A stretch of 64,000 bases of DNA, taken from Poriferisodalis sp965208925 (GTDB lineage: Bacteria > Actinomycetota > Acidimicrobiia > Acidimicrobiales > Poriferisodalaceae). Under the pieces are notes generated by a model. That model ran no database searches. It was not told the origin of the DNA and saw nothing but the letters and a program-made list of their open reading frames with translations. Location: assembly GCF_965208925.1 (NCBI RefSeq), contig NZ_OZ242364.1:248001-312000 (forward strand), written 5' to 3'. How positions within the stretch are numbered: position 1 is the first letter of the stretch; each line of letters begins with the position of its first letter. A program made the position numbers and the translations under genes. This document shows positions 50,729 to 59,035 of the stretch, in pieces.

Positions 50729-51675
50729 GCCAGATCGCTCTCGCCGGCCCGCAGGAGCTTGAGCTGCAGGAAGGTGACCGTCAGCAGAATCGCGACGAGC
50801 AGCACTGAGATCGTGGCTGCGTAGCCGAGCTGGTTGAAGTCGAATGCGTTCTGGTAGATGTACAGGTAGATCACCCGGCTGGCGTTGGCCGGTCCGCCGG
50901 GCTGTCCGCCAAATCCGCCGGTGGCGACAAACACGGTGTCGAACACCTGCAAGGAACCGACGATGGTGATCACGAGGACCAGCGCCAGGATCGGGCGCAG
51001 CAGCGGGATCGTGATGTCCCGGAACATCTGGCGCTCGGTAGCGCCGTCGACTGCTGCCGCCTCATAGAGACTGCGGGGAATCGTCTGCAGCCCGGCGAAG
51101 ATCAGCAACGCCGTGTAGCCCATATGACGCCACGTGTTGATGCCCGCGAGACTGGGTATGACCTTGCCGGTGTCGGTGAAGAACCTCACTGGGTCCATGC
51201 CGAAGAGACCAAGGAAGTCGTTGACGATGCCCAGATTCCCATCGAGCATCCACACCCACAGCAGCGCCACGATGACGTTGGGAATCAGCCAAGGCAGCAG
51301 CAGGATCCCGCGAATAGTGACCGATTTGGTGAGACGATCCATGAGCACCGCTATCAAGACAGCGAGGATCGTCTGCGAGACGATGTTGATCACCGTGTAC
51401 TTGAAGGTGATCTTGAGCGATTCCCACACCTGGCGGTCGCTGAAGAGCCGGTCGTAGTTGTCGGTGCCGACCCAGCTCCCCCGATTGGCGATCAGGTTCC
51501 AGTCGGTGAAGCTGATGTACACGCCGCGCAGCGCGGGATAGAGATAGAACGCCACGAATCCCACCAGCGCAGGGAGCAGGAACCAGAAGGCGGATCGCCA
51601 GCCGCCGTGCAAGCTGGCTGTGCCGAACAGCGACCGTCGAGGCGAGGCTCCAGGCGGTGCCGTGGTCACCGTCAC
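50725..51675 (-). CDS. ABC sugar permease, MalF type
   Basis: 316 residues from the GTG at 51675, which overlaps the GH4 stop (GTGA). It has about six helices (FWFLLPALVGFVAFYLYPALRG at the start) and the EAA loop YEAAAVDGATERQMFRDITIPL near residue 215. It forms the heterodimeric channel with the MalG-type protein. Reading upstream beyond this GTG gives a frame antisense or out of frame to GH4 and is not supported. Confidence 0.92.
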   Translation of the reverse strand: MTVTTAPPGASPRRSLFGTASLHGGWRSAFWFLLPALVGFVAFYLYPALRGVYISFTDWNLIANRGSWVGTDNYDRLFSDRQVWESLKITFKYTVINIVSQTILAVLIAVLMDRLTKSVTIRGILLLPWLIPNVIVALLWVWMLDGNLGIVNDFLGLFGMDPVRFFTDTGKVIPSLAGINTWRHMGYTALLIFAGLQTIPRSLYEAAAVDGATERQMFRDITIPLLRPILALVLVITIVGSLQVFDTVFVATGGFGGQPGGPANASRVIYLYIYQNAFDFNQLGYAATISVLLVAILLTVTFLQLKLLRAGESDLA

Positions 51676-53027
51676 CGGATCTCTCCAGCGGCCCTGTCCC
51701 GCTCGCGAAGCGGCTCGGGGATGTATTCGCAATGGGCCTCGATCAGCTCGTCGACGAGTTCGGCGATCTGATCGAGATCGAGTTCGGCTGCCGTGTGCGG
51801 ATCGAGCATGGCGGCGTGATACACGTGCTCGCGGCGACCGGTCCGCAGTGCCTCCACCGTGAGCTGCTGGGGGCCGATGTTGGTGTGCATGAGCGCAGCG
51901 AGCTGAGGGGGCAACGACCCGATGACGTGGGGCGTCACTCCGCCCGCCCCGACGGTGGCCGGCACCTCGACCGCGCAACCCGAAGGCAGATTGTCGATCA
52001 GGCCGAGATTCGGCACGTTGACATACACGATGCGTTCGGTGCCGGTGGCAATGCTGTGAATGATCTGCGGCGCGTACTCGTCGCTCGCGGGCACCTCCAG
52101 CGGATACTCCGGGTCTTCGAGGCGCCGACGGAGTTCCTCCCACTCGGCAATCTGTTCCTCGCAGCGCCTGACGTACTCGCGCACCGGAATCTTGAACCGC
52201 TCGATGAGCTCAGGCCGGCCTCGCTTGAGGAAGTACGGCGTGTACTCCGCGAAGTGCTCGCTCGACTCGGTGACGAAGTATCCGAGCCGCCGCAGCATCT
52301 CGTACCTCACGGCATCGGGCAGATCCCACTCGCCGCGGGTCGGCGATTCTGCCGGATCGGTATAGAGCTGCCGCAATGCGGGATACAGGTCGGTGCCCTG
52401 GTGCTCCAGCCGCAAGAAGAAGCACATGTGATTGATGCCAGCCGCGAGATACTCCATCTCGTCGACCGGCACCCCCAGATCGCCGGCCAGGTGGTGCGCC
52501 GTCGTCGGCACGCTGTGGCAGAGCCCGTAGGCCTCCACGTCGGCCATCAACGTGAGCGCCCACATGTTGATCGCCATCGGATTGGCGTAGTTGAGCAGCC
52601 GTGCGCCATCGCTGAACTCGCTGATGGCTTCGGCGACTTCGACCAGCGCGGGAACCGTCCGCAGGCCGCGCATGATCCCGCCGATGCCGATGGTGTCCGC
52701 GATGGTTTGGGTGAGACCGAATCGCTCCGGAATCTCGAAGTCGTGGACTGTGGCCGGTTCGAAGCCGCCGATCTGGAACATCGTGATGACGAAGTCCGCG
52801 CCCTCGACGGCGCTGCGCAAGTCCGTCGTGGCCAGGACCTTCGCGCGTGCGCCCCGATCTGCGACCAGCCGGTGCCCGACGATCTCGGATGTGCGGAGTC
52901 GTTCGGGGTCGATGTCGTGCAGGCGGATGTCCAGGTCGTCCCGCAGATCGTCGTACGCGAGCAGGTCGCCCATCAGGTTGCGGGAGAACACTGTGCTCCC
53001 CGCCCCGACGAATGCGACTGCAACCAT
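51672..53027 (-). CDS. GH4 family glycosidase (alpha-galactosidase MelA-like)
   Basis: 451 residues from the ATG at 53027. GH4 enzymes use NAD and a divalent metal to cleave alpha-glycosides by an oxidation-elimination route. The NAD loop is VAFVGAGSTVFSRNL, with NYANPMAINMWAL (metal and substrate region, 146-158), the key C170-H171-S, and GINHM with H200. The CHS motif, long length and QIGGFE at ~85-90 are closest to alpha-galactosidase and alpha-glucuronidase GH4 members, while galactokinase in the same locus favours alpha-galactosides. It heads the operon, is coupled to malF, and starts 36 bp from the operator cluster. Confidence 0.88.
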   Translation of the reverse strand: MVAVAFVGAGSTVFSRNLMGDLLAYDDLRDDLDIRLHDIDPERLRTSEIVGHRLVADRGARAKVLATTDLRSAVEGADFVITMFQIGGFEPATVHDFEIPERFGLTQTIADTIGIGGIMRGLRTVPALVEVAEAISEFSDGARLLNYANPMAINMWALTLMADVEAYGLCHSVPTTAHHLAGDLGVPVDEMEYLAAGINHMCFFLRLEHQGTDLYPALRQLYTDPAESPTRGEWDLPDAVRYEMLRRLGYFVTESSEHFAEYTPYFLKRGRPELIERFKIPVREYVRRCEEQIAEWEELRRRLEDPEYPLEVPASDEYAPQIIHSIATGTERIVYVNVPNLGLIDNLPSGCAVEVPATVGAGGVTPHVIGSLPPQLAALMHTNIGPQQLTVEALRTGRREHVYHAAMLDPHTAAELDLDQIAELVDELIEAHCEYIPEPLRERDRAAGEIR

Positions 53028-53062
53028 CTGTCCCCCCGGCTTGTCTCGCCAAAATAGCATAC

Positions 53063-53098
53063 GTCAACGTTGGCGTCAACGTTGACGTCAACGATGAC
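53063..53098. promoter_or_regulatory. Three contiguous 12-bp palindromic operators (LacI type)
   Basis: Between the divergent GH4 and lacI starts, three head-to-tail 12-mers read GTCAACGTTGGC (53063), GTCAACGTTGAC (53075) and GTCAACGATGAC (53087). The middle one is a perfect palindrome and the others differ by one or two bases. A central CG is usual for LacI-family operators. The local LacI-type regulator probably binds here, with three sites set side by side, giving control of both transcription units. Confidence 0.78.
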
Positions 53099-53202
53099 GC
53101 AAAACCGGGGCAGAATGAGCGCAGCCAGTAGGTTCGTGCACGGGACGTGTACCGCCACGCGCGCTTCACCGGCCGAGAGCGGGAACCGATCAGCGGAGGG
53201 GC

Positions 53203-54201
53203 ATGGACAGGAAAGCAACTCTCCACGATGTCGCCGGCAAGGTCGGCGTCTCGCCGCGGACCGTGTCGCGGGTGGTCAATGACGAAGGCGGCTATTCCGA
53301 GGAGACCCGCAAGAAGGTGCTGGCAGCCATCGAGGAACTCCGCTACCGGCCCAACATGGTTGCCAGAGCACTCATCACCAAGCGGAGCGGCACCGTCGGC
53401 CTAGTGGGCGGCGATATGACCGACCCGTTCTTTCCCGCACTCGCCGAAGGCATCCAGCACCGTGCTCGCGAAGCGGGCCAAACGATGTTCTTCGCCAGTA
53501 CTGGCAGCGACCCTGATCGTCAGGCAGAAGTACTCAGGTCGTTCTGGGCGAGAGCGGTGGACGGTGTCATCGTCTTTCCAGCGCTGGATTCCATCGATCA
53601 GCTCACTGACTACGGGCAGCGCGGACTGCCGATCGTGGTCGTCGACGACTTGATCGAAGCACCCAACGTGGCATGCGTGCTGTTCGATCTGGAGGAGGGC
53701 GGGAAGCTCGCGGCCCAGCACCTGCTCGACACGGGCCGGCGTCGCATGGGAGTCATCAGTGCAACGGTCTCTCCCCCGAGGCGGCGCCATCGAGAACGCG
53801 GATTCCTCGGGGCCTTGACCGATGCTCACGATGATCATCTGCCTGCAGCTGTCGCAGAGACCGACCCCACGGTGAGCGGCGGCGAGGCAGGTCTCGCGGA
53901 GCTGCTCTCGCAGATGCCAGACCTCGACGGCATCTTCGCCTACAACGATCTCGTGGCCATCGGTGCGATACGCGCCGCCAGCGCGAGCGGCCGTCGCGTG
54001 CCAGATGACATCGCCGTGATCGGCTGCGACGACATCGAGATGAGTACGTACGTCACGCCGGCGCTCACCACCATCCGGCTCGACCGCGCCCGGCTGAGCT
54101 ACGAAGCAGTCGCAGCGCTCGGCGACTTGATCGATGCACCCGGCGAGCGGCGCCAACCCGTCGTGCTGCCCGTCGAATTGGTCGCACGCGAGTCGGCGTG
54201 A
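53203..54201 (+). CDS. LacI family transcriptional regulator
   Basis: 332 residues. The N-terminal HTH and hinge (ATLHDVAGKVGVSPRTVSRVVN, then LRYRPNMVARAL) are classic, followed by a periplasmic-binding-protein-like effector domain (VGLVGGDMTDPFFPALAEGI; LDGIFAYNDLVAIGAIRA; VIGCDDIEMSTYVTPALTTI). AGGGG precedes the ATG. It is divergent from the GH4-ABC operon and coupled with galK (4-bp overlap). Likely regulation: release from the operator cluster by a galactoside or galactose. Confidence 0.94.
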   Translation: MDRKATLHDVAGKVGVSPRTVSRVVNDEGGYSEETRKKVLAAIEELRYRPNMVARALITKRSGTVGLVGGDMTDPFFPALAEGIQHRAREAGQTMFFASTGSDPDRQAEVLRSFWARAVDGVIVFPALDSIDQLTDYGQRGLPIVVVDDLIEAPNVACVLFDLEEGGKLAAQHLLDTGRRRMGVISATVSPPRRRHRERGFLGALTDAHDDHLPAAVAETDPTVSGGEAGLAELLSQMPDLDGIFAYNDLVAIGAIRAASASGRRVPDDIAVIGCDDIEMSTYVTPALTTIRLDRARLSYEAVAALGDLIDAPGERRQPVVLPVELVARESA

Positions 54202-55364
54202 CGAACCGCGCGCCGGCGGCCGAGCGCGCTGTCGCACTGCACCGCGAGCGATGGGGCGCGCCTGCGGCGATCAGCAGGGCACCAGGACGCGTCAACTTGA
54301 TCGGCGAGCACACCGACTACAACGACGGGTTCGTTCTGCCGATGGCGATCGAGTTCGACACGGTCGTAGCGATGAGTCCTGGGGACAACGACACAGAGTG
54401 CGTGGTGCTCTCCGAGGCATTCGGCGAGGCGACGTTCGGTCGCCGGATGCCGAAGATCGACTCGAGCCATTGGGCTGCGTACGCATTCGGCGTTCACCAT
54501 CTGCTGGTCGAGTGCGGGATAGCGCCCGGGCTATGGCGTTGCGCCATCGCGACTGACATCCCCATCGGCGCCAGCCTGTCGTCATCGGCAGCGCTGGATG
54601 TCGCAGTGACGAAGGCACTGCTGCACCTGACCGGCGACGACTGGCATACCGAAGCGATCGCGCAGCTGTGCCAGCGCGTCGAGAACGAGGTCGTCGGGAT
54701 GCCCTGCGGGATCATGGATCCCCTGATCTCCGCCGGTGCCGTCGCGGGACACGCCTCGCTTGTCGATTGCCGCTCGCTCGACATGCTGCCCCGCCGGCTT
54801 CCGGATGGAACAGTGATTGCAATCCTCGACACCATGACGAGGCGTGAGCTGGTTGACTCGGCCTACGCCGACCGCCGCGCCGCCTGCGAACGTGCTGCGA
54901 GATGGCTCTCGGTGGCCGCCCTGCGGGACGCCGAGCTGCACGAACTCGAGAGGATGCCAGCGGAGCTCGCGGTTGAACGTCGCCGAGCGAGGCACGTCAT
55001 CACCGAGAACGAGCGCACGCTCGCCGCAGCGGATGCCATGGAAGCAGGCGACGCAGACGCCCTCGGAGCACTCATGAACGCCAGTCACCTCAGCTTGCGA
55101 GACGACTACGAGGTCTCGGGTCCGGCGCTCGATGCCATGGTGCAGATCGCACATGCCAGCCCTGGGTGCATCGGCGCACGCATGACCGGCGGCGGGTTTG
55201 CCGGCTGCGCGGTGGCGCTGGTCGCTGCCGACGCAGCAGATGACTTCGCCGGAGATGTGCAGGAGGGCTATCGGGCCGTCACGGGGCTCGATGCGAGCGT
55301 CTGGCTGTCGCGGCCGGCTGCAGGAGCTTCGCTCATCGACAGCATCGAACGACACACGGCCTGA
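54198..55364 (+). CDS. galK: Galactokinase
   Basis: 388 residues from a GTG that overlaps the lacI stop. The galactokinase signature is SRAPGRVNLIGEHTDYNDGF (27-46), with the GHMP ATP-loop PIGASLSSSAALDVA and the C-terminal RMTGGGFAGCAVALV. It phosphorylates galactose released by the GH4 enzyme to galactose-1-phosphate. Only galE is nearby for the rest of the Leloir pathway; I see no galT in the window. Confidence 0.95.
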   Translation: MTNRAPAAERAVALHRERWGAPAAISRAPGRVNLIGEHTDYNDGFVLPMAIEFDTVVAMSPGDNDTECVVLSEAFGEATFGRRMPKIDSSHWAAYAFGVHHLLVECGIAPGLWRCAIATDIPIGASLSSSAALDVAVTKALLHLTGDDWHTEAIAQLCQRVENEVVGMPCGIMDPLISAGAVAGHASLVDCRSLDMLPRRLPDGTVIAILDTMTRRELVDSAYADRRAACERAARWLSVAALRDAELHELERMPAELAVERRRARHVITENERTLAAADAMEAGDADALGALMNASHLSLRDDYEVSGPALDAMVQIAHASPGCIGARMTGGGFAGCAVALVAADAADDFAGDVQEGYRAVTGLDASVWLSRPAAGASLIDSIERHTA

Positions 55365-55374
55365 CGCCCGTTCG

Positions 55375-56334
55375 TCACGGCACGCGCGCAGCGAGGGACG
55401 AGACGATCTCGGGGAGTGTCGAACGCGACGGCGCCCAGTCGAGAACGCGACGAGCCCGCTGCGTCGAGGCGATCAGCTCAGCAGGGTCACCCGCCCGGCG
55501 CGGCCCTACCTCATATGGCACGCGACGCCCGAACACATTCTCGACAGCAGAGATGACCTCAAGCACCGAGTGACCGACGCCGGCGCCGAGGTTCACCGCC
55601 GTGGTCTCCCCGGCCGCCCGCAGGTAGTCGAGCGCAAGCAGATGCGCGTCAGTGAGATCGACGATGTGGATGTAGTCACGAACGGCGGTGCCATCCGGGG
55701 TTGGATAGTCATCGCCGAAAACCGTCAACTGGCAGTCTGGCTCTGTTGCCGCGCGCACCGCAAGCGGAATCAGGTGTGTCGCCGGCCTGTGGGGTGATAT
55801 GCGACGAGCGGTTGCGCCAGCAGCATTGAAGTACCGCAGCGACACCGACCGCAGACCGTCAGCGTGGTCGTGCATCTCGAGCATCTGCTCGGCGACCAGC
55901 TTGGTCCACCCGTAGGGACTCGTCGGCTGAGTGGATTCGCTCTCGGAGATCGGAGTCGTTGAGGCATTCCCGTACACCGCAGCCGACGACGAGAACACCA
56001 ACCGAGAAACGCCGTTGCGCACGAGCACGCGGAGCAGTCGGGCCGACTGCACCACATTGTTCTCGATGTACAGCCCGGGATCGGCCACCGACTCCCCCAC
56101 GGCGATCAATGCCGCCAAATGAATGCACGACTCGACTCCGTGACGGCGCACGAGATGCTCGAGGCATTCGGTGTCGCCGATGTCCGCCGATTCGAATTCC
56201 ACACCACCGGGGAAATTGGGACGTGTTGAGCGCGACAAGTTGTCGATGACCAGCACGCTCTCACCGCGTCCGGCAAGAGCGTCGACGACCGCTGAGCCGA
56301 TGTAGCCCGCGCCGCCGGTCACGAGCACCGTCAT
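55375..56334 (-). CDS. galE: UDP-glucose 4-epimerase
   Basis: 319 residues. The NAD loop is VTGGAGYIGSAVVDAL, the catalytic region is FSSSAAVYGNAS and SPYGWTKLVAEQ (Tyr-x-x-x-Lys), with FNAAGATARRISPHRPATHLIPL. It interconverts UDP-galactose and UDP-glucose. It is convergent with galK (10-bp gap), so it is transcribed separately from lacI-galK but sits in the same galactose locus. The extended SDR fold matches GalE length. Confidence 0.93.
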   Translation of the reverse strand: MTVLVTGGAGYIGSAVVDALAGRGESVLVIDNLSRSTRPNFPGGVEFESADIGDTECLEHLVRRHGVESCIHLAALIAVGESVADPGLYIENNVVQSARLLRVLVRNGVSRLVFSSSAAVYGNASTTPISESESTQPTSPYGWTKLVAEQMLEMHDHADGLRSVSLRYFNAAGATARRISPHRPATHLIPLAVRAATEPDCQLTVFGDDYPTPDGTAVRDYIHIVDLTDAHLLALDYLRAAGETTAVNLGAGVGHSVLEVISAVENVFGRRVPYEVGPRRAGDPAELIASTQRARRVLDWAPSRSTLPEIVSSLAARVP

Positions 56335-56358
56335 GAGGTCACCACTGCGTCGCGCCTG

Positions 56359-57396
56359 TCAGCTGGTGCCGAGCGAGAGGAGGTTCTCGACAGGCTGGTA
56401 GAGCTCCTCGAGGTAGGCCGTGTCGTCCGCGCTGAGCTCGATGGTCGTGGCTTCGACGAGCTGGTCGAGCTGGCTGATCTTGGACACGCCGACCACAGGG
56501 GCGGTGATCTCGGGCTTGTTGGTGAGCCACGCCAGGGCGATCTGGGCGGGGCGCACATCGAGTCGCTCGGCCACCTCGGACACCCGGGCGGCGATGTCGA
56601 AGTCGCGCTCGCCCAGGTAGAGGCTCTCGGTGCGGGCACGGTCCTGGCCCTTGGAGCGATCGGTTGTGCCGGCATCGAGGCTGCCCTGGTAGGACCCGGT
56701 GAGAATGCCCCGCGCCAGCGGCGACCACGGCGTCAATGCCACACCGGTGCTGACGCAGTACGGGTTCATCTCCCGCTCTTCTTCGCGGTAGATGAGGTTG
56801 TAGTGGTTCTGCATCGAGACGAACTTCGTCCAGCCACCCATCTCGGCCGTCAACTGCAGCTCGGCGAACTGCCACGCGAACATCGAGGAACCGCCCAGGT
56901 ACAGCGCCTTGCCCGCCTTGACCACATCGTGTAACGCCTCCAAAGACTCAGCGATGGGCGTGTCGGCGCTGCCGGGAATGCCGTGCGGGTGGCGGTGGAT
57001 GATCAGCTGGTCCACATAGTCGACGCCGAGGCGACGCAGCGAATTGTCGACCCCCTCCATGATGTGCTTGCGGCTCAGACCCCCCTCATTCGGGTTGCGG
57101 CCCATGGGTATCGAAACCTTGGTGGTGAGCACGTACTGCTCGCGCGGCAGCAGCTCGCGCAGGATCTGCCCCACCACCTCTTCCGACGCACCCACCCCGT
57201 AGACGTCGGCGCAGTCGAAGTAGTACAGGCCGCGCTCGATGGCGGCCTCGAAGATCGGACGGGCCTGCTCGACGCCCAGCGTCCAGTCACCCTGGTGGCC
57301 GCGCCCGGGCACGCCGAAGTTCATGGTTCCCAAGCAGAGCTCCGACACCTGGAGACCGCAGTTCGAACCGAGCTGGGTGGATTTCAGTCGCGACAT
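56359..57396 (-). CDS. Aldo/keto reductase
   Basis: 345 residues from the ATG at 57396. The catalytic tetrad region has YYFDCADVYGVGASEEVVG (Asp, Tyr), LTTKVSIPMG (Lys) and DQLIIHRHPHG (His). MGRNPNEGGLSRKHIMEGVD is the AKR signature-like segment. VALTPWSPLARGILTG and PVVGVSKISQLDQLV mark the NADPH site. It resembles the YajO/AKR13-like group. The substrate is unknown. It ends 24 bp upstream of the galE start on the same strand and may be co-transcribed with galE. Confidence 0.93.
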   Translation of the reverse strand: MSRLKSTQLGSNCGLQVSELCLGTMNFGVPGRGHQGDWTLGVEQARPIFEAAIERGLYYFDCADVYGVGASEEVVGQILRELLPREQYVLTTKVSIPMGRNPNEGGLSRKHIMEGVDNSLRRLGVDYVDQLIIHRHPHGIPGSADTPIAESLEALHDVVKAGKALYLGGSSMFAWQFAELQLTAEMGGWTKFVSMQNHYNLIYREEEREMNPYCVSTGVALTPWSPLARGILTGSYQGSLDAGTTDRSKGQDRARTESLYLGERDFDIAARVSEVAERLDVRPAQIALAWLTNKPEITAPVVGVSKISQLDQLVEATTIELSADDTAYLEELYQPVENLLSLGTS

Positions 57397-57464
57397 GGCC
57401 ACGAAACGTATTCGACTGCGACGCTCATCCGTCGGCCGGCGTTCGAGGCGGAGCCCAAGCGGCT

Positions 57465-58514
57465 CTAGGCAGCCTTTGGTTCGGCGGCCTTCGGCGCAGC
57501 GGATGCAAGGCCGCGCCAGAGCGCCCGATAGGTCGGCCACGACGCGTCGGCGGGCAGGTAGCCGTCCTCTTCCAGTGCGCGTTGCAGGCGCGGCAGGTTG
57601 CGGGCCGGAACGCCTGAATCGACGTGGTGCGCCAGGTGATATCCCACGTGGTATGGCACGAAGAGCACACGGGCCAGCCAGCTCTGGCGGATGTGGTGCG
57701 TGGTGTTGCGCCGGTCAGCGGTGCGGGTCATGCCGCCATGCTCCGCGATCGCCCGCAGGCGATTGATGAGCTGGTACCAGGTGAACCATGGCAGCACCCA
57801 CAGCAGCAGGTACAGCCATGGATGGCCAGCCAGCCAGAACAGACCGAACACGATGGCCTGCCCGGCGAAGAAGCGCAGGCTGAGCGGCACGTATTTCAGC
57901 TTCACGAGCCCGGTGAACCGCGGTTTGGTGATGCGCCAGGCCGACACTCCGACGATGTCGCGCACCAGCTTTCGCCGCAGCGATTTTCCCGAGATCGGGT
58001 AGAACGAATACAGCAGGAAGTCGGGCTCTTTGGGGCCGAACTCGTCACGGTGATGGTTGGCGTGGCCCCGTCGGTAGAAGTGCGAGCCTGTGCCCATCGG
58101 CAGCCAGCCCAGCAGGTTGATGCCGATCCGGTCGTTCAGCCAGCGGTTCGAGAACAGCAGCCGGTGGGCCGCCTCGTGATGGAGGATGAACCACCGCAGC
58201 TGCAAGGTGCCGATCACCGGTATTGCGGCGACGATGACCAGCGGGTGGCCGATGGCTATCACCGCCGCGATGACGGCCGCCGGAGCAGCCACCGTCGCGA
58301 TGACCTCGATCGCATTGATGAAGTTGGGGATGCGACGCAGCTCCGCCCGGAAGGCCGGCTTGGGCCGGCCGTCGGGACGCAGGCGCTCCGAGCCCTCGAA
58401 CCGGGGCAGTCCCGAGCGCGTCATGCCACCGGTCATCTTCGCCACGAGCTCGTCGTGCGTCGGAGGTGCAGCGGCAACGCTCACACCACGGATGCTACGA
58501 CGCACAGACGGCAT
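57465..58514 (-). CDS. Fatty acid desaturase
   Basis: 349 residues from the ATG at 58514; a GTG at 58484 is an alternative. Membrane di-iron desaturase with three His boxes: HHEAAH, HANHH and HLAHHVDSG, plus four hydrophobic segments (AAPAAVIAAVIAIGHPLVIV; FGLFWLAGHPWLYLLLWVLP). Boxes 1 and 2 are spaced about 30 residues apart, as usual for the family. The substrate lipid and the double-bond position are not defined. It is divergent from the HTH antitoxin gene. Confidence 0.9.
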   Translation of the reverse strand: MPSVRRSIRGVSVAAAPPTHDELVAKMTGGMTRSGLPRFEGSERLRPDGRPKPAFRAELRRIPNFINAIEVIATVAAPAAVIAAVIAIGHPLVIVAAIPVIGTLQLRWFILHHEAAHRLLFSNRWLNDRIGINLLGWLPMGTGSHFYRRGHANHHRDEFGPKEPDFLLYSFYPISGKSLRRKLVRDIVGVSAWRITKPRFTGLVKLKYVPLSLRFFAGQAIVFGLFWLAGHPWLYLLLWVLPWFTWYQLINRLRAIAEHGGMTRTADRRNTTHHIRQSWLARVLFVPYHVGYHLAHHVDSGVPARNLPRLQRALEEDGYLPADASWPTYRALWRGLASAAPKAAEPKAA

Positions 58515-58552
58515 CGAAGAGTCCAACGGCAGTGGGCGGACTGGTCTCGAAA

Positions 58553-58577
58553 AAACCGTATCGCACAAGATACGTTT
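58553..58577. promoter_or_regulatory. Inverted repeat upstream of HTH antitoxin
   Basis: AAACCGTATC (58553-58562) and GATACGTTT (58569-58577) form an inverted repeat with a 6-bp spacer and one bulged C. It ends 5 bp before the ATG of the HTH protein at 58583, overlapping its weak AAGGG ribosome site. This position suits autorepression by the encoded protein. Confidence 0.6.
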
Positions 58578-58582
58578 AAGGG

Positions 58583-58906
58583 ATGAGCGCGGTAACGATC
58601 AGCCGATGGGATCCGGCTGAGCACATCGAATCCACGGCGAACGCAATCACGTACCTCGACGCGGCATTGGAGGATGGCGACCCTCAGCTGGTTGCTGCCG
58701 TGCTCGGTGACATCGCGAGAGCGGCCGGCATGACCAAGATTGCCGCTGCGACCGGTCTCGGTCGCGAGAGCCTGTACAAGTCGCTCTCCCCGCAAGGGAA
58801 CCCAGCGCTCGCCACCGTGCTCAAGGTGATGCGCGCAGCGGGTTTACGCCTGCACGCATCCCTTGCCGACGCCGACCGGCAGCACTACCGCTACACGCGC
58901 GCGTAG
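58583..58906 (+). CDS. HTH-type addiction-module antidote protein (orphan)
   Basis: 107 residues. It starts SRWDPAEHIESTANAITYLDAALEDGD and has the XRE-like helix-turn-helix IARAAGMTKIAAATGLGRESLYKSLSPQGNPALATVLKVMRAAGLRL read in parts. This is the HI1420-type antidote family (TIGR02684-like), whose partner is a RelE/HigB-type toxin normally encoded just upstream. Here upstream is the divergent desaturase, and downstream is an AAA ATPase, so no toxin is seen. It may be an orphan antitoxin or a stand-alone regulator. Confidence 0.85.
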   Translation: MSAVTISRWDPAEHIESTANAITYLDAALEDGDPQLVAAVLGDIARAAGMTKIAAATGLGRESLYKSLSPQGNPALATVLKVMRAAGLRLHASLADADRQHYRYTRA

Positions 58907-58985
58907 GTTCCACGCTCCGTGCGGGGACGCGATGATGCAGACGGCGGCACGCTGGCTTCCCTAGTGGACCGACCGCATATCTTTC

Positions 58986-59020
58986 CTTGAAAATCTGTTA
59001 TCGAGTGATCGATTTTCAAG
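58986..59020. promoter_or_regulatory. 10-bp perfect inverted repeat upstream of AAA/DUF4143 gene
   Basis: CTTGAAAATC (58986-58995) and GATTTTCAAG (59011-59020) are perfect inverted repeats 15 bp apart, just before the GTG at 59036, in a markedly AT-rich patch (58978-59030) unlike the rest of the window. It suits an operator or a promoter with a binding site. The low GC suggests recent acquisition of the downstream gene. Confidence 0.65.
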
Positions 59021-59035
59021 ATTAAACTTGCTGGC

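Noticed and set aside
53063..53098. Protein-coding repeat (Val-Asn-Val-Asp on minus, Thr-Ser-Thr on plus)
   Set aside because: Short frames crossing this stretch have no supported start or family and lie between two divergent genes, so an operator cluster is far more likely.
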